Shown: positions 1 to 6,618, counted from the first letter of the stretch. The stretch: 13,287 nucleotides of DNA from an uncultured Azohydromonas sp. (GCF_937926365.1 NZ_CALAOH010000034.1:1-13287); one strand, 5' to 3'. Notes: generated from the letters alone by a model not told the origin. Numbers and translations are program-made.

Positions 1-788
1 GCCGCCGCGCGGGGGCGAGCGGCCGCCACGGGCGCGGGGCGCACCGGCGCCGGGGCGGGTGGGGTGGTGGCGACCGTCTGCAGCAGCGAGTCCTTGGTGG
101 CGCCGCCGGTGCCGCTGGGCTGCGGATCGACCTGGTTGCGCAGCACCAGCGACAAGGTGCCCACGCTGCGCGCCAGGTCCAGCTTCTCGGCCTCCTCGGG
201 CGTGACCTCCAGCGTCACGGCGTTGACGACCTTGGGCTTGGTCTCGTCGCGGTTGGCCTCCTGCGCCACGGCCAGCACCAGGATGCGCTCCAGCACGATC
301 TTGCTGATGGCCTTGTCCTGGCTATCGGCGTTGCGGCCCTCGCTGCCCGGGCTCTGCGTGTTGACCATGATGTCCACGAAGTTGCCCGGCAGCGCGAAGC
401 CGGCCACGCCGATGACGTCGTTGACGCGCACGGTCATGGCGCGCTTGCCCTCGACCACCACCGCCGACAGCCCGCCCTTGGTGCCCACGGGCGCGAGCTT
501 GGCCTCCAGCACCGGCTCGCCGCGCGTGAGCGACGTGCGCGCCACGCGCCCTTGCAGCTTGGACGCGTCGTCGAAGGCGCCCGGCGGCTCGTTGCCGCGC
601 GGCCAGTCCACCATCTTCACCGCCTCGGGACCGATCTTGGCGCCGATCTCCACGTCCATCGCCGCCACGGCGACGCGCCCACCGCTGCCGGATTGCGCGT
701 TGAGCCAGCGCAGGGCAAACAGCGCCGCCAGCAGCCCGGCCAGCAGTGCCACCGCCAGCATCGTGAGTCCTCGCCTGTTGCCGCCCAT
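1..788 (-). CDS. cpaB: Flp pilus assembly protein CpaB/RcpC (C-terminus cut by window edge)
   Basis: This is the periplasmic, inner-membrane-anchored CpaB/RcpC component of the Tad (tight adherence) secretion system, thought to work with the CpaC/RcpA secretin. Reading from ATG at 788, about 262 codons are visible with no stop before the window edge, so the end is missing. Residues 8-27 form one hydrophobic segment (signal anchor). Residues 38-100 look like a SAF domain (VAAMDVEIGAKIG, then TSLTRGEPVLEAKLAP). Residues 115-145 carry the typical RcpC stretch with KRAMTVRVNDVIGVAGFALP and GNFVDIMV. The visible end, from about residue 240, is a low-complexity Pro/Ala tail. The start is supported by AGGAGG at 794-799, five bases upstream; the ATG at 793 is out of frame. 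It lies 44 bp after the ATPase gene in the same transcription direction. Family assignment is secure; the missing end cannot be judged. Confidence 0.93.
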   Translation of the reverse strand, partial: MGGNRRGLTMLAVALLAGLLAALFALRWLNAQSGSGGRVAVAAMDVEIGAKIGPEAVKMVDWPRGNEPPGAFDDASKLQGRVARTSLTRGEPVLEAKLAPVGTKGGLSAVVVEGKRAMTVRVNDVIGVAGFALPGNFVDIMVNTQSPGSEGRNADSQDKAISKIVLERILVLAVAQEANRDETKPKVVNAVTLEVTPEEAEKLDLARSVGTLSLVLRNQVDPQPSGTGGATKDSLLQTVATTPPAPAPVRPAPVAAARPRAA

Positions 789-832
789 GTCATGCCTCCT
801 GTGTGCGGTCGTGCCTGCGGACGGGCCCTTGC

Positions 833-2158
833 TCAGGCCCAGGCCGCCTCATTGGCAAAGTAGTTGCGCCAGGCCCACTTCATCAGCCGCGGGCTGAGCT
901 CGGGCTTGAGGCCGTTGTAGGTGGCGAAGTCCACGATCTGGCTGACCAGGTCGCGCGCGTAGGCCGGCAGCAGCGGCCGGCCCTCGCGCTGGTGCATCTC
1001 GTGCACCAGGCTGTCGAAGGCCGCGTCGTCGTAGGGCACGCCGTACTGCTCGCAGCTCTGGCGCAGGATGTGGCGGTAGTCCTCGGGCGGCACCGGCCCG
1101 ACGAAGATCTTGTAGCCGATGCGCCGCAGGAAGGCCTCGTCGCCGAGCTCCTCGGGGCGCAGGTTGGTCGAGAAGAACAGCAGCGTGTCGAAGGGCACGC
1201 GCAGCTTGATGCCGTTGCGCAGCATCAGGTGGTCGTGCTGTTGCTCCATGGGCAAGATCCAGCGGTTGAGCAGCTGGCGCGGCGTGACGATCTGACGCCC
1301 GAGGTCGTCCACCAGCAGCAGCCCGTTGTTGGCCTTGAAGTGCGGCGGCGCGTGGTAGAAGCCTGCGCGCGCATCGAACACCAGATCCAGCATCTCCAGC
1401 GTGAGCTCGCCGCCCATGATCACCACCGGCCGCTCGCACAGCACCCAGCGCGCGTCGGCGCGGTGCGCGTCGTACAGGCTGGCGGACGCAGCGGCTGCGG
1501 GCAGCGGCCGGTGCACCAGCGGGTCGAACACGCTGATGATCTCGCCGTGCACCTCCACCGCGTGCGGCACCGCCACCGCACCCTGCAGCAGCGAGGCCAT
1601 GCGTTCGCACAGGAAGGTCTTGCCCGCGCCGGGCGGGCCGTACAGCAGCTTGGCGCGGCGCGAGTTCATGGCCGCGCCCAGCTGTTCGCGCAAGTGTGCA
1701 GGCATCACCACCGAAGCCATGGCCTGCTCGAAGCGCTCGCGCGTGAGGCCCATGTCGGCGACGCTTTGCGCCTGCACGCGCTGCACGTAGGCCGCCAGCG
1801 GCACCGGCGCGGGGCCGCTGTAGAGGTTGCGCGCCAGCGCCTCGGCCGCGCGCGCGCGCCCGGCCCGGGTGAGCTGGTAGCTCACGTCGCCGGCCAGCGC
1901 GCCACGGTGCTGCACCTCCACCACCGCCTCGCGGCGCAGCTGGCCCAGCAACGCCTCCAGCAGCAGCGGGCCCAGGCACAGGTGGCGCGAGAGCTCGTGC
2001 AGCGAGCCCAGGGCATGCTGCTGCATCGCCTTGAGCACGAGCTCGGCCAGCAGCAGCGGCGGCAGCCCGGTGTCCTGCAGCCGCTGCGGCGCGCAGGGCA
2101 GGGGGGCCGTGGCCCCGTCGGGCCGATGTTCCACGAGGGATGGGCTGGCAGCGGACAT
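833..2158 (-). CDS. AAA+ ATPase of the Tad pilus locus
   Basis: A 441-residue cytoplasmic AAA+ ATPase lying between the prepilin peptidase (21 bp gap) and cpaB (44 bp gap). Residues about 30-105 look like a winged-helix region. The ATPase domain has Walker A GPPGAGKT at 174-181, a Walker-B-like LLLVDDLG at 280-287 (VDD instead of the usual DE pair), a sensor-1-like FFSTN at 328-332 and possible arginine-finger residues R345/R346 in FLRRIGY. The C-terminal part (360-441) is probably the helical lid. It is not TadA, the VirB11-like pilus motor, and not TadZ. A role as a remodelling or chaperone-type ATPase in Tad assembly or regulation is inferred only from position. The ATG at 2158 is supported by GGAG six bases upstream. 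The long reading frames antisense to it are shadows. Confidence 0.9.
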   Translation of the reverse strand: MSAASPSLVEHRPDGATAPLPCAPQRLQDTGLPPLLLAELVLKAMQQHALGSLHELSRHLCLGPLLLEALLGQLRREAVVEVQHRGALAGDVSYQLTRAGRARAAEALARNLYSGPAPVPLAAYVQRVQAQSVADMGLTRERFEQAMASVVMPAHLREQLGAAMNSRRAKLLYGPPGAGKTFLCERMASLLQGAVAVPHAVEVHGEIISVFDPLVHRPLPAAAASASLYDAHRADARWVLCERPVVIMGGELTLEMLDLVFDARAGFYHAPPHFKANNGLLLVDDLGRQIVTPRQLLNRWILPMEQQHDHLMLRNGIKLRVPFDTLLFFSTNLRPEELGDEAFLRRIGYKIFVGPVPPEDYRHILRQSCEQYGVPYDDAAFDSLVHEMHQREGRPLLPAYARDLVSQIVDFATYNGLKPELSPRLMKWAWRNYFANEAAWA

Positions 2159-2179
2159 GCGGGTCTCCAGTGAGTACCT

Positions 2180-2719
2180 TCAGGCCGACAACAACCGGGC
2201 CATTTCAAGAGCGGTGCCAGTGGCAATGGCCACCGCGTAGGGCAGGCGGGTGCCCGCGGCCAAGTGCGACCCCACCCCTTGCGCAGGGCGGACCGCCGCG
2301 AGCATGAAGAACGTGTTGCGCAGCACCTGGCGCAGTTGCCCGGTGAAGAGCGCCACCACCACGGACAGCACGCCGCCCGCCAGGGCCGTCCACAACGCAA
2401 CCTTCAGGATGGCGGGCGCGCCCAGCCAGATCCCGACCATCGCCAGCAGCTTCACGTCGCCGGCTCCCATCAGGCGCAGCGCGTAGAAGGGCAGGAACAG
2501 CCCCAGCCCCGCCAGGCCTCCCAGCAGCGCGGCCGGCAGGCCCACGCCGCCGTCGAGCAGCAGGCCGCTGCCCGCCGGAGCGAGAGCCTGGAACAGCAGG
2601 CCCAGCGCCGCCCCGTACACCACCAGGGCGTTGGGAATGCGCCGGCTTCGCACGTCGGACACGACTGCCGCCACGAGCAGGCCAGCAAGCATCAACAGCG
2701 ACAGCCACTGCAGAGTCAT
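2180..2719 (-). CDS. cpaA: A24 prepilin peptidase, CpaA/TadV family
   Basis: A 179-residue polytopic inner-membrane aspartic protease that cleaves the leader from Flp-type prepilins. Both catalytic aspartates of the family are visible: D22 in SDVRSRRIPN and D88 in GAGDVK. The protein is almost wholly hydrophobic, with helices at about 5-20, 32-46, 60-82, 90-125 and a C-terminal stretch. It lacks the N-terminal methylase domain of PilD, as usual for CpaA/TadV. The ATG at 2719 has GAGG five bases upstream. It lies 35 bp after the pilin gene that encodes its likely substrate and 21 bp before the ATPase gene, so the three are probably cotranscribed. Length and motifs match the family. Confidence 0.95.
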   Translation of the reverse strand: MTLQWLSLLMLAGLLVAAVVSDVRSRRIPNALVVYGAALGLLFQALAPAGSGLLLDGGVGLPAALLGGLAGLGLFLPFYALRLMGAGDVKLLAMVGIWLGAPAILKVALWTALAGGVLSVVVALFTGQLRQVLRNTFFMLAAVRPAQGVGSHLAAGTRLPYAVAIATGTALEMARLLSA

Positions 2720-2754
2720 GCGGACCTCGCGGCAGGTTTTCTAGCGTCGCTGGA

Positions 2755-2925
2755 TTAATCGATGGCCTTGAGGACCGTGTCGAAAGCCTCCTCCAGCGCG
2801 TCGCCGATCTGGCCGACGGTGGCCGCGATCACCGCGGCGATCAGGGCGGCGAAGAGGCCGTACTCCAGCGCGGCCGCGCCCTCTTCGTCGCGAACGAAGG
2901 CCTTGAGCGTGTCGATGAGCTTCAT
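2755..2925 (-). CDS. flp: Flp-family type IVb pilin
   Basis: A 56-residue prepilin, the structural subunit of the Tad pilus. The leader is MKLIDTLKAFVRDEEG. Cleavage is expected after G16, giving AAALEYG with Glu at +5 (E21) and Tyr at +6 (Y22), the Flp signature. Residues 17-40 form the hydrophobic assembly helix and the short C-terminus is acidic. The ATG at 2925 was chosen because an AAGGAA ribosome binding site (2931-2936) lies five bases upstream and because the leader length is then normal. The frame stays open upstream, but that extension is arginine/proline-rich and not pilin-like. It is first in the structural gene group and is preceded by a 342-bp gap with leader hairpins and a terminator candidate, suggesting its own promoter. 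Confidence 0.95.
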   Translation of the reverse strand: MKLIDTLKAFVRDEEGAAALEYGLFAALIAAVIAATVGQIGDALEEAFDTVLKAID

Positions 2926-2955
2926 ACCATTTCCTTTCTGGTGTCTACCGAAGGG

Positions 2956-2991
2956 TGCCGTTGCCGGCAGCGTTGCAGCCCTTGCGGGCTG
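2956..2991 (-). promoter_or_regulatory. Twin GCAA-tetraloop hairpins in the flp mRNA leader
   Basis: Read on the minus strand, CAGCCC-GCAA-GGGCTG (2991-2976) and TGCCG-GCAA-CGGCA (2969-2956) are perfect 6-bp and 5-bp stems. Both are closed by the same GNRA-type tetraloop and they are six bases apart. They end 30 bases before the flp start codon and leave its ribosome binding site free. That the stems exist is seen directly; a role as a 5' mRNA stabiliser or protein-binding leader for a highly expressed pilin is inference. Confidence 0.5.
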
Positions 2992-3187
2992 TTGTCCCGG
3001 GGCCCCGTGCAGGCGGGCCATGGGCTGGGGCAGCAACCCGTCACGCCGCCTGCGCCTTGCCGGTGAAGCGCCTGGCGTCATGCGGCGTGCCGTGCGTTGC
3101 CTTGAGGACCAATGTAGGGAGCCGCCGCACGCCGCGCATCGGAGCCTTGCACTGAGTCGCTAGGCGTTGGCTCCTGTGTCGGCCATG

Positions 3188-3213
3188 ACAAAACAACTAC
3201 CCGGGTCGCGGGT
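3188..3213 (-). terminator. Possible intrinsic terminator after the receiver-only regulator gene
   Basis: On the minus strand, ACCCG (3213-3209), loop CGACC, CGGGT (3203-3199), followed by the T-rich AGTTGTTTTGT. The stem is short but entirely G/C apart from its base pair at the foot. It begins 55 bases past the end of the regulator gene at 3268. If active, it separates the regulator genes from the pilus genes. Confidence 0.4.
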
Positions 3214-3267
3214 GCCGCCGTCTTGCCAGGGGCACGGGGGCCGGGCATGGCTGCGGCGGCGACGCGT

Positions 3268-3669
3268 TCAGCAGGCCTCGATCAGCCCGGGCTCGCGCGG
3301 GGCCTGCAGCAGCAAGCGCATCAGCTCGGCCGCGGGTGCGGTCTTGTGCGTGAACTCGCTGGCGCCCAGCAGCCGTGCGCGCTGCGCCACCCTCGCATCG
3401 TCCAGCGCCGTGAGCACCACCACGCGGCACGGCGCCTCGCGCTGCAGCAGCGGGATGAGCGCCAGGCCGTCCTCGCCGCCGAGCTGCACGTCCAGCAGCA
3501 CCACGTCGGGCTGCAGGCGGCGCGTGAGCTGCAGCGCCTCCGCCCCGTTGGCGGCGGCGCCGGCGCTGCGCAGCCGCGGGAACTCGGCGTTGATCAGCAG
3601 GGTCAAACCGGTGCGCAGTCCAGGATGGTCATCGACCACCAGCACCGAGAGGGGAAGGGACTGGGACAT
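3268..3669 (-). CDS. Receiver-only (single-domain) response regulator
   Basis: A 133-residue CheY-like receiver domain with no output domain. The acidic pair D13/D14 (VVDDHPG), phosphoacceptor D60 (VVLLDVQLGG), T86 (VVVLTA) and K108 (FTHKTAP) are all present, so it should be phosphorylatable. The frame opens earlier, but the ATG at 3669 has GGAG seven bases upstream and gives the usual receiver start (MSQSLPLSVLVVDD). It follows the NarL-type regulator gene by 134 bp in the same direction. Its sequence resembles receivers of NarL/FixJ proteins, so it may be a truncated NarL-type regulator or a phosphate sink/adaptor for the upstream kinase. The helix-turn-helix is absent and no remnant of one is visible in the 340 bases downstream. 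Confidence 0.9.
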   Translation of the reverse strand: MSQSLPLSVLVVDDHPGLRTGLTLLINAEFPRLRSAGAAANGAEALQLTRRLQPDVVLLDVQLGGEDGLALIPLLQREAPCRVVVLTALDDARVAQRARLLGASEFTHKTAPAAELMRLLLQAPREPGLIEAC

Positions 3670-3734
3670 GCAGGCACTCCACAGACACGGACGCACGTTT
3701 CCAATGCAACCAGCCTATGGGCCGTGGCCGCACC

Positions 3735-3745
3735 TGCACAGTGCA
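3735..3745. promoter_or_regulatory. Short perfect palindrome TGCAC-A-GTGCA
   Basis: An 11-bp perfect inverted repeat lies 66 bp upstream of the receiver-only regulator, in the gap between the two regulator genes. It could be an operator, but 5-bp half-sites occur by chance often enough that this is only a candidate. Confidence 0.2.
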
Positions 3746-3758
3746 AAGATGCCTGTTC

Positions 3759-3783
3759 GGCACGGGATTTTTGTCCCGGTGCC
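3759..3783 (-). other. Intercistronic hairpin between the two response-regulator genes
   Basis: GGCAC-GGGA (3759-3767) pairs with TCCC-(G)-GTGCC (3774-3783), a 9-bp stem with a single bulged G and a six-base loop holding the T-run. There is no U-tract after the stem in either direction, so it does not look like an intrinsic terminator. It starts 20 bases after the stop of the upstream regulator. An RNA-processing or stability element that lowers expression of the second regulator is an inference. Confidence 0.45.
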
Positions 3784-3803
3784 GCGGCCCGCTCCCGATG
3801 GGC

Positions 3804-4550
3804 TCAGGCCGGGTCGAGGTCGCGCTGCGGCTGAGGCATGCCCTGCTGCGCCAGGCCGTGCTCCAGCGCGTAGGCGTAGAGCTCCAGGCGGCCGTGCACG
3901 TTGAGCTTGCTGTAGATGACGGTGAGGTGGTTGCGCAGCGTGTGCTCGCTCATGGCCAGCGTCTCGGCCACCACCAGGCTCTTGGCGCCGCGGTGCTGCA
4001 CCAGCGCCTGCACCACCTGGCGCTCCTTGGGCGTGAGCGAGGCGATGCGCTGCGCCTGCTCGTCCTGAGGCGCTTCCGCGGCGCTGGGCATGGCGGCGGC
4101 CGCCGCGCCGGCGCCGGTGATGCTGCCCAGCAGCTGCGCCATGAGCGCGCGCTCCACCCACACCTCGCCGGCATGCACGCGGTCGATGGCGCGCAGCAGC
4201 AGCTCGGTGGAGTGCGACTTGAGCACCACGCCGCGCGCGCCGGCCTTGACGGCCTCCATGTGCTGCCCCACGTTGATGTTGCCCGTGAGCACCAGCACCT
4301 TCAGGCCGGAGGCGGTCAGGCGGCGGATGCACTCCAGCGGGTCGCCGTCGGGCAGCCCCAGGTCCAGCAGCACCAGATCGGTGTCGCGCAGCGCGGGGTG
4401 CTCCATCAGCTCGCGGGCGCTGCTGGCGGTGCCGATGACGGCCATGCGCGGCCGTGCGCTGTCGATGAGCTGGCGCAGGCCCCACAGCACCAGGGCATGG
4501 TCGTCGGTGAGCAGGACGCGGATCGTGCGGGCGGGGGCGGAAGCTGTCAT
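3804..4550 (-). CDS. NarL/FixJ-family response regulator (receiver + LuxR-type HTH)
   Basis: A 248-residue DNA-binding response regulator and the presumed partner of the adjacent kinase. The receiver (about 10-125) has D16/D17, phosphoacceptor D63 (LVLLDLGLPDGD), T89 (VLVLTGN) and K111 (GVVLKSHS). A Gly/Ala-rich linker leads to a LuxR-type HTH near the C-terminus (LTPKERQVVQAL, then SEHTLRNHLTVIYSKLNVHG). Two starts are possible. ATG at 4559 overlaps the kinase stop as ATGA but has no spaced ribosome site. ATG at 4550 has AGGA about eight bases upstream and is chosen here, leaving a 5-bp gap. The longer reading frame upstream is a shadow of the kinase gene. Its position suggests control of the Tad genes; no target site was identified. 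Confidence 0.93.
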   Translation of the reverse strand: MTASAPARTIRVLLTDDHALVLWGLRQLIDSARPRMAVIGTASSARELMEHPALRDTDLVLLDLGLPDGDPLECIRRLTASGLKVLVLTGNINVGQHMEAVKAGARGVVLKSHSTELLLRAIDRVHAGEVWVERALMAQLLGSITGAGAAAAAMPSAAEAPQDEQAQRIASLTPKERQVVQALVQHRGAKSLVVAETLAMSEHTLRNHLTVIYSKLNVHGRLELYAYALEHGLAQQGMPQPQRDLDPA

Positions 4551-4555
4551 GGGAA

Positions 4556-6220
4556 TCATCCTGTCAAGGGCAGCGTGACCGCCACCTCGGTGCAGCCCAG
4601 CGGCTGGTTGACCGTCACGTGGCCGCCGAACTCCTGGGCGCGCTCGCTGAGCGAGCGCGGCGTGAAGGGCAGAGCCGGCGCGGACGTCGCCCGGTCGTTG
4701 CGCACGCGCATGCACAGCTGCTGCGGTTGCACGTCGAACTGCACCAGCACCGCGGTGGCCTGCGTGTGGCGGCGCACGTTGGTCAGCGCCTCGTTGAACA
4801 GGTGCAGCAGGGCCTTGGCCAGGCTGCCGCGCAGCGGCGGCGCCTCCTCGGGCAACTGCACCTCGACCTTGAGGCCGTACAGCGACTCGAAGCGTTGCGC
4901 CTGGCGCTGCAGCGCCGCCAGCGCGCCGGCGCTGGCGCCGCCCGGGTCCTGTCCGCGGCGCAGCCCGCTGACCATGTCGCGCAGGGCCTGCAGCTCGTCG
5001 TTGGTCATCTGCACCAGCTGCGTGATCTGCGGACGCACCGGGTTGTCCTCGCCCGCGATGCGCGCCAGCGCCTCCAGCCCGTACTTGAGCCCCAGGTAAG
5101 GCTGCACCGCGCTGTCGTGCAGGTCGCGCCCGATGCGCTCGCGCTCGCGCGAACTGGTCTCCTCCTGCAGCTGCTCCAGCAGGTCGGCGCGCTCCAGCAG
5201 CGGCAGCAGCTCGCGCATGAGCGCGTGCAGCCAGCGCAGCTCGGCTGCGGTGAAGGCGGGCTCGCGGCGCAGCAGGCAAAGCTGGCCTTGGTTGCGGCCA
5301 TAACTGTGCAGCGGCATCCACAGGCCCTGCGCACCGGCCTCCAGCAGCACGCGGCACGCGCCGGGGTGCAATGCCGCACCGGGCGCGCCGCTGGCCAGGT
5401 CGAAGGCACGCACCGACACCAGCGGCTCGGCGCTGACCACGCAGCCCTGGCTGCCGGGCAGCACCGAGCGCTGCGCGCGCCAGCGCTGCAGCGCGGCGTC
5501 CTCCAGCACGCGCACGCCGGCAGCGGGCTCCCAGCAGAACACGCGCGGTGCCGGACCGGGCAGGTCCAGCAGCGCCCGCTCCAGCCCGAAATGCGTCCCC
5601 AGCAGGTCCAGCAGCACCTGCACCTGTCGCCGCAGGCCGTGGCGCGGGTCGGCCTGCTCGGTGAAGGCCGCCACCACGCGCTGGCGTTCGCGCAACGCCG
5701 AGCCGGGGCGTGCCAGCAGCGCCACGGCCGGCCCCAGCGTCAGCAGCAGCAGCGGCACCGCCAGCGCCATCGGGCTGCCTTCGCCCTGCGCCACCAGCCA
5801 CAGGCTCACGGCAGCGGCCAGCGCCAGCACCAGGCCCGCGCGCAACCCGGACAACAGGGCCAGCGCCACCACGGGCAGCACCATGAGCGCCGCGATGGGC
5901 GGCGCCAGCAGCCGGCTCGCCAGCAGCAGCACGAGGGCATCCAGCCACAGCCACAGCCGCCACTGCGCCACCGGCCAGTCGCGCAGCGCGAGCCCCAGCA
6001 GCAACGCCGCGCCGGCCGCGTAGCCCAGCAGCAGCAGTGCCGCGAGCGTGTCGGGCGCGGCGGGCAGCAGTGTGAGCAGGGCGCTGAGCGCCAGCAGCGC
6101 ACGCGTGCCCGCGACATGGCGCAGCAGAGCCTGCCGCGACCGCTGCGGCAGGCGCAGTGACGACTCGCGCGCTTCGGTGACTGCAGGCGACGGCGGCAAT
6201 TCCGCCTCGGCGCTCGACAT
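4556..6220 (-). CDS. Membrane sensor histidine kinase, NarX/HisKA_3 type, with degenerate ATP lid
   Basis: A 554-residue inner-membrane sensor. Residues about 40-170 are strongly hydrophobic, probably five or six helices. Residues 190-345 look like a GAF-type sensory domain. The dimerisation/phosphorylation motif ERERIGRDLHD contains H368, followed by VQPYLGLKYGLEAL. The ATPase N-box is present (FNEALTNVRRH, N476/N481). The D-box is unusual: VRNDRATSAP (506-515) replaces the usual DxGxG, while the later LSERAQEFGG (524-533) resembles the normal G2 region. Kinase activity may therefore be weak or altered. The ATG at 6220 has GAGG five bases upstream. It heads the regulator operon: the NarL-type regulator follows directly. 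The gene was probably recruited to Tad control, judged from position alone. Confidence 0.92.
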   Translation of the reverse strand: MSSAEAELPPSPAVTEARESSLRLPQRSRQALLRHVAGTRALLALSALLTLLPAAPDTLAALLLLGYAAGAALLLGLALRDWPVAQWRLWLWLDALVLLLASRLLAPPIAALMVLPVVALALLSGLRAGLVLALAAAVSLWLVAQGEGSPMALAVPLLLLTLGPAVALLARPGSALRERQRVVAAFTEQADPRHGLRRQVQVLLDLLGTHFGLERALLDLPGPAPRVFCWEPAAGVRVLEDAALQRWRAQRSVLPGSQGCVVSAEPLVSVRAFDLASGAPGAALHPGACRVLLEAGAQGLWMPLHSYGRNQGQLCLLRREPAFTAAELRWLHALMRELLPLLERADLLEQLQEETSSRERERIGRDLHDSAVQPYLGLKYGLEALARIAGEDNPVRPQITQLVQMTNDELQALRDMVSGLRRGQDPGGASAGALAALQRQAQRFESLYGLKVEVQLPEEAPPLRGSLAKALLHLFNEALTNVRRHTQATAVLVQFDVQPQQLCMRVRNDRATSAPALPFTPRSLSERAQEFGGHVTVNQPLGCTEVAVTLPLTG

Positions 6221-6240
6221 GGCTCCCTCGTTCTCCCTGG

Positions 6241-6345
6241 GTCTACGGCGCTATCCGCTCCATATGTAACCCAAGCTGCTCTCTTGGATTCATATTGAGA
6301 CATAGGTCACGATTAATTGTCTATTGCACTGCAGCAAAACCTTGT
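6241..6345. promoter_or_regulatory. AT-rich putative promoter region
   Basis: The only extended AT-rich stretch in the window, with words such as GATTAATTGTC and CATATTGAGACATAG, sits directly upstream of the kinase gene. TTGAGA (6295-6300) on the plus strand and TAGACA on the minus strand resemble -35 boxes, but no well-spaced good -10 was found for either. Assignment rests on composition and position. Confidence 0.3.
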
Positions 6346-6418
6346 GCCGTTTCAGGCTCCGTGAACCAAGACGGTCATGGGCCTTACGAGGGCTGGAATA
6401 CCGCGCGGCGACACGACG

Positions 6419-6606
6419 GGCGTGAAAAACGCCGGATAAGCCCTTGTTTCTCTTCTGTAACTCGCGGATGGGGACAGCGCGCTCCGTCTGGAAACCCGGG
6501 GCAAGCGCTGTGTCCGTGGTTCAAAGGGCTTCGAGGAGAAGGATTTGCATCCTGAAGCCCAGGAAAATTCTCCCCCCGCAAATGAGGGTTGACACGTCTT
6601 ATTTGC
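6419..6606 (+). ncRNA. Candidate structured RNA or 5' leader
   Basis: Successive complementary segments: GGCGT/ACGCC (6419-6433); ACAGCGC/GCGCTGT (6474-6480 with 6505-6511) enclosing CTCCG/CGGGG (6482-6486 with 6497-6501); GGGCTTC/GAAGCCC (6526-6532 with 6554-6560) enclosing GGAT/ATCC; GCAAATGAG/CTTATTTGC (6578-6586 with 6598-6606). GGAGAA (6535-6540) can also pair with TTCTCC (6568-6573) in an H-type pseudoknot with the third stem. Two of these pairs are G-U only if the plus strand is transcribed, which favours that strand. The last stem ends just before the ribosome site of the 6619 gene, so it could be its leader. It matches no riboswitch class I know. Structure is read by eye; some of these stems could arise by chance. 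Confidence 0.35.
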
Positions 6607-6618
6607 TTTGAAGGCGAT

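Larger units (their letters stand above)
2926..3267. other. Intergenic region upstream of flp
   Basis: These 342 bases between the receiver-only regulator and flp hold no convincing gene. On the minus strand, in order, they contain a weak intrinsic terminator (3188-3213), a GC-rich stretch without a recognisable -35/-10 pair, two GCAA-capped hairpins (2956-2991) and the flp ribosome binding site. I looked for a sigma-54 GG-N10-GC element and found none that is convincing, so the expected flp promoter is not located. Confidence 0.6.
6221..6618. other. Divergent intergenic region between the kinase gene and the small membrane protein gene
   Basis: This gap has no convincing protein-coding gene; short frames on both strands lack ribosome sites and the local GC3 pattern. 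Bases 6241-6345 are clearly more AT-rich than the rest of the window and probably contain the kinase promoter (minus strand), perhaps with one on the plus strand: TTGAGA at 6295-6300 is -35-like but the matching -10 is poor. A small dyad CCAAG-N7-CTTGG lies at 6271-6287. The rest (6419-6606) is rich in complementary segments and is described separately. Confidence 0.5.

Noticed and set aside
803..2173. Long plus-strand reading frame (456 codons) over the AAA+ ATPase
   Set aside because: It is the antisense shadow of a GC-rich gene: the product is a Gln/His/Arg/Val-rich string with no domain, while the minus strand encodes a clear ATPase.
2926..3081. N-terminal extension of the pilin frame to an ATG at 3081
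   Set aside because: The added residues are Arg/Pro-rich and not pilin-like, and the ATG at 2925 has a good ribosome site and gives a normal Flp leader.
4556..5963. Very long minus-strand frame running from the kinase region into the NarL-type regulator
   Set aside because: Only the last part is real (the regulator from 4550); the upstream part is an Arg/Ala-rich shadow of the kinase frame, not a fusion protein.
6515..6560. tRNA-like GGTTCAAA word and nearby stem
   Set aside because: No acceptor, D-arm or anticodon arm can be drawn around it; it is better explained as part of the hairpin-rich segment.
6589..6594. Consensus -35 hexamer TTGACA
   Set aside because: No -10-like hexamer at 16-18 bp on the plus strand, and a start there would fall inside the coding region of the small gene.
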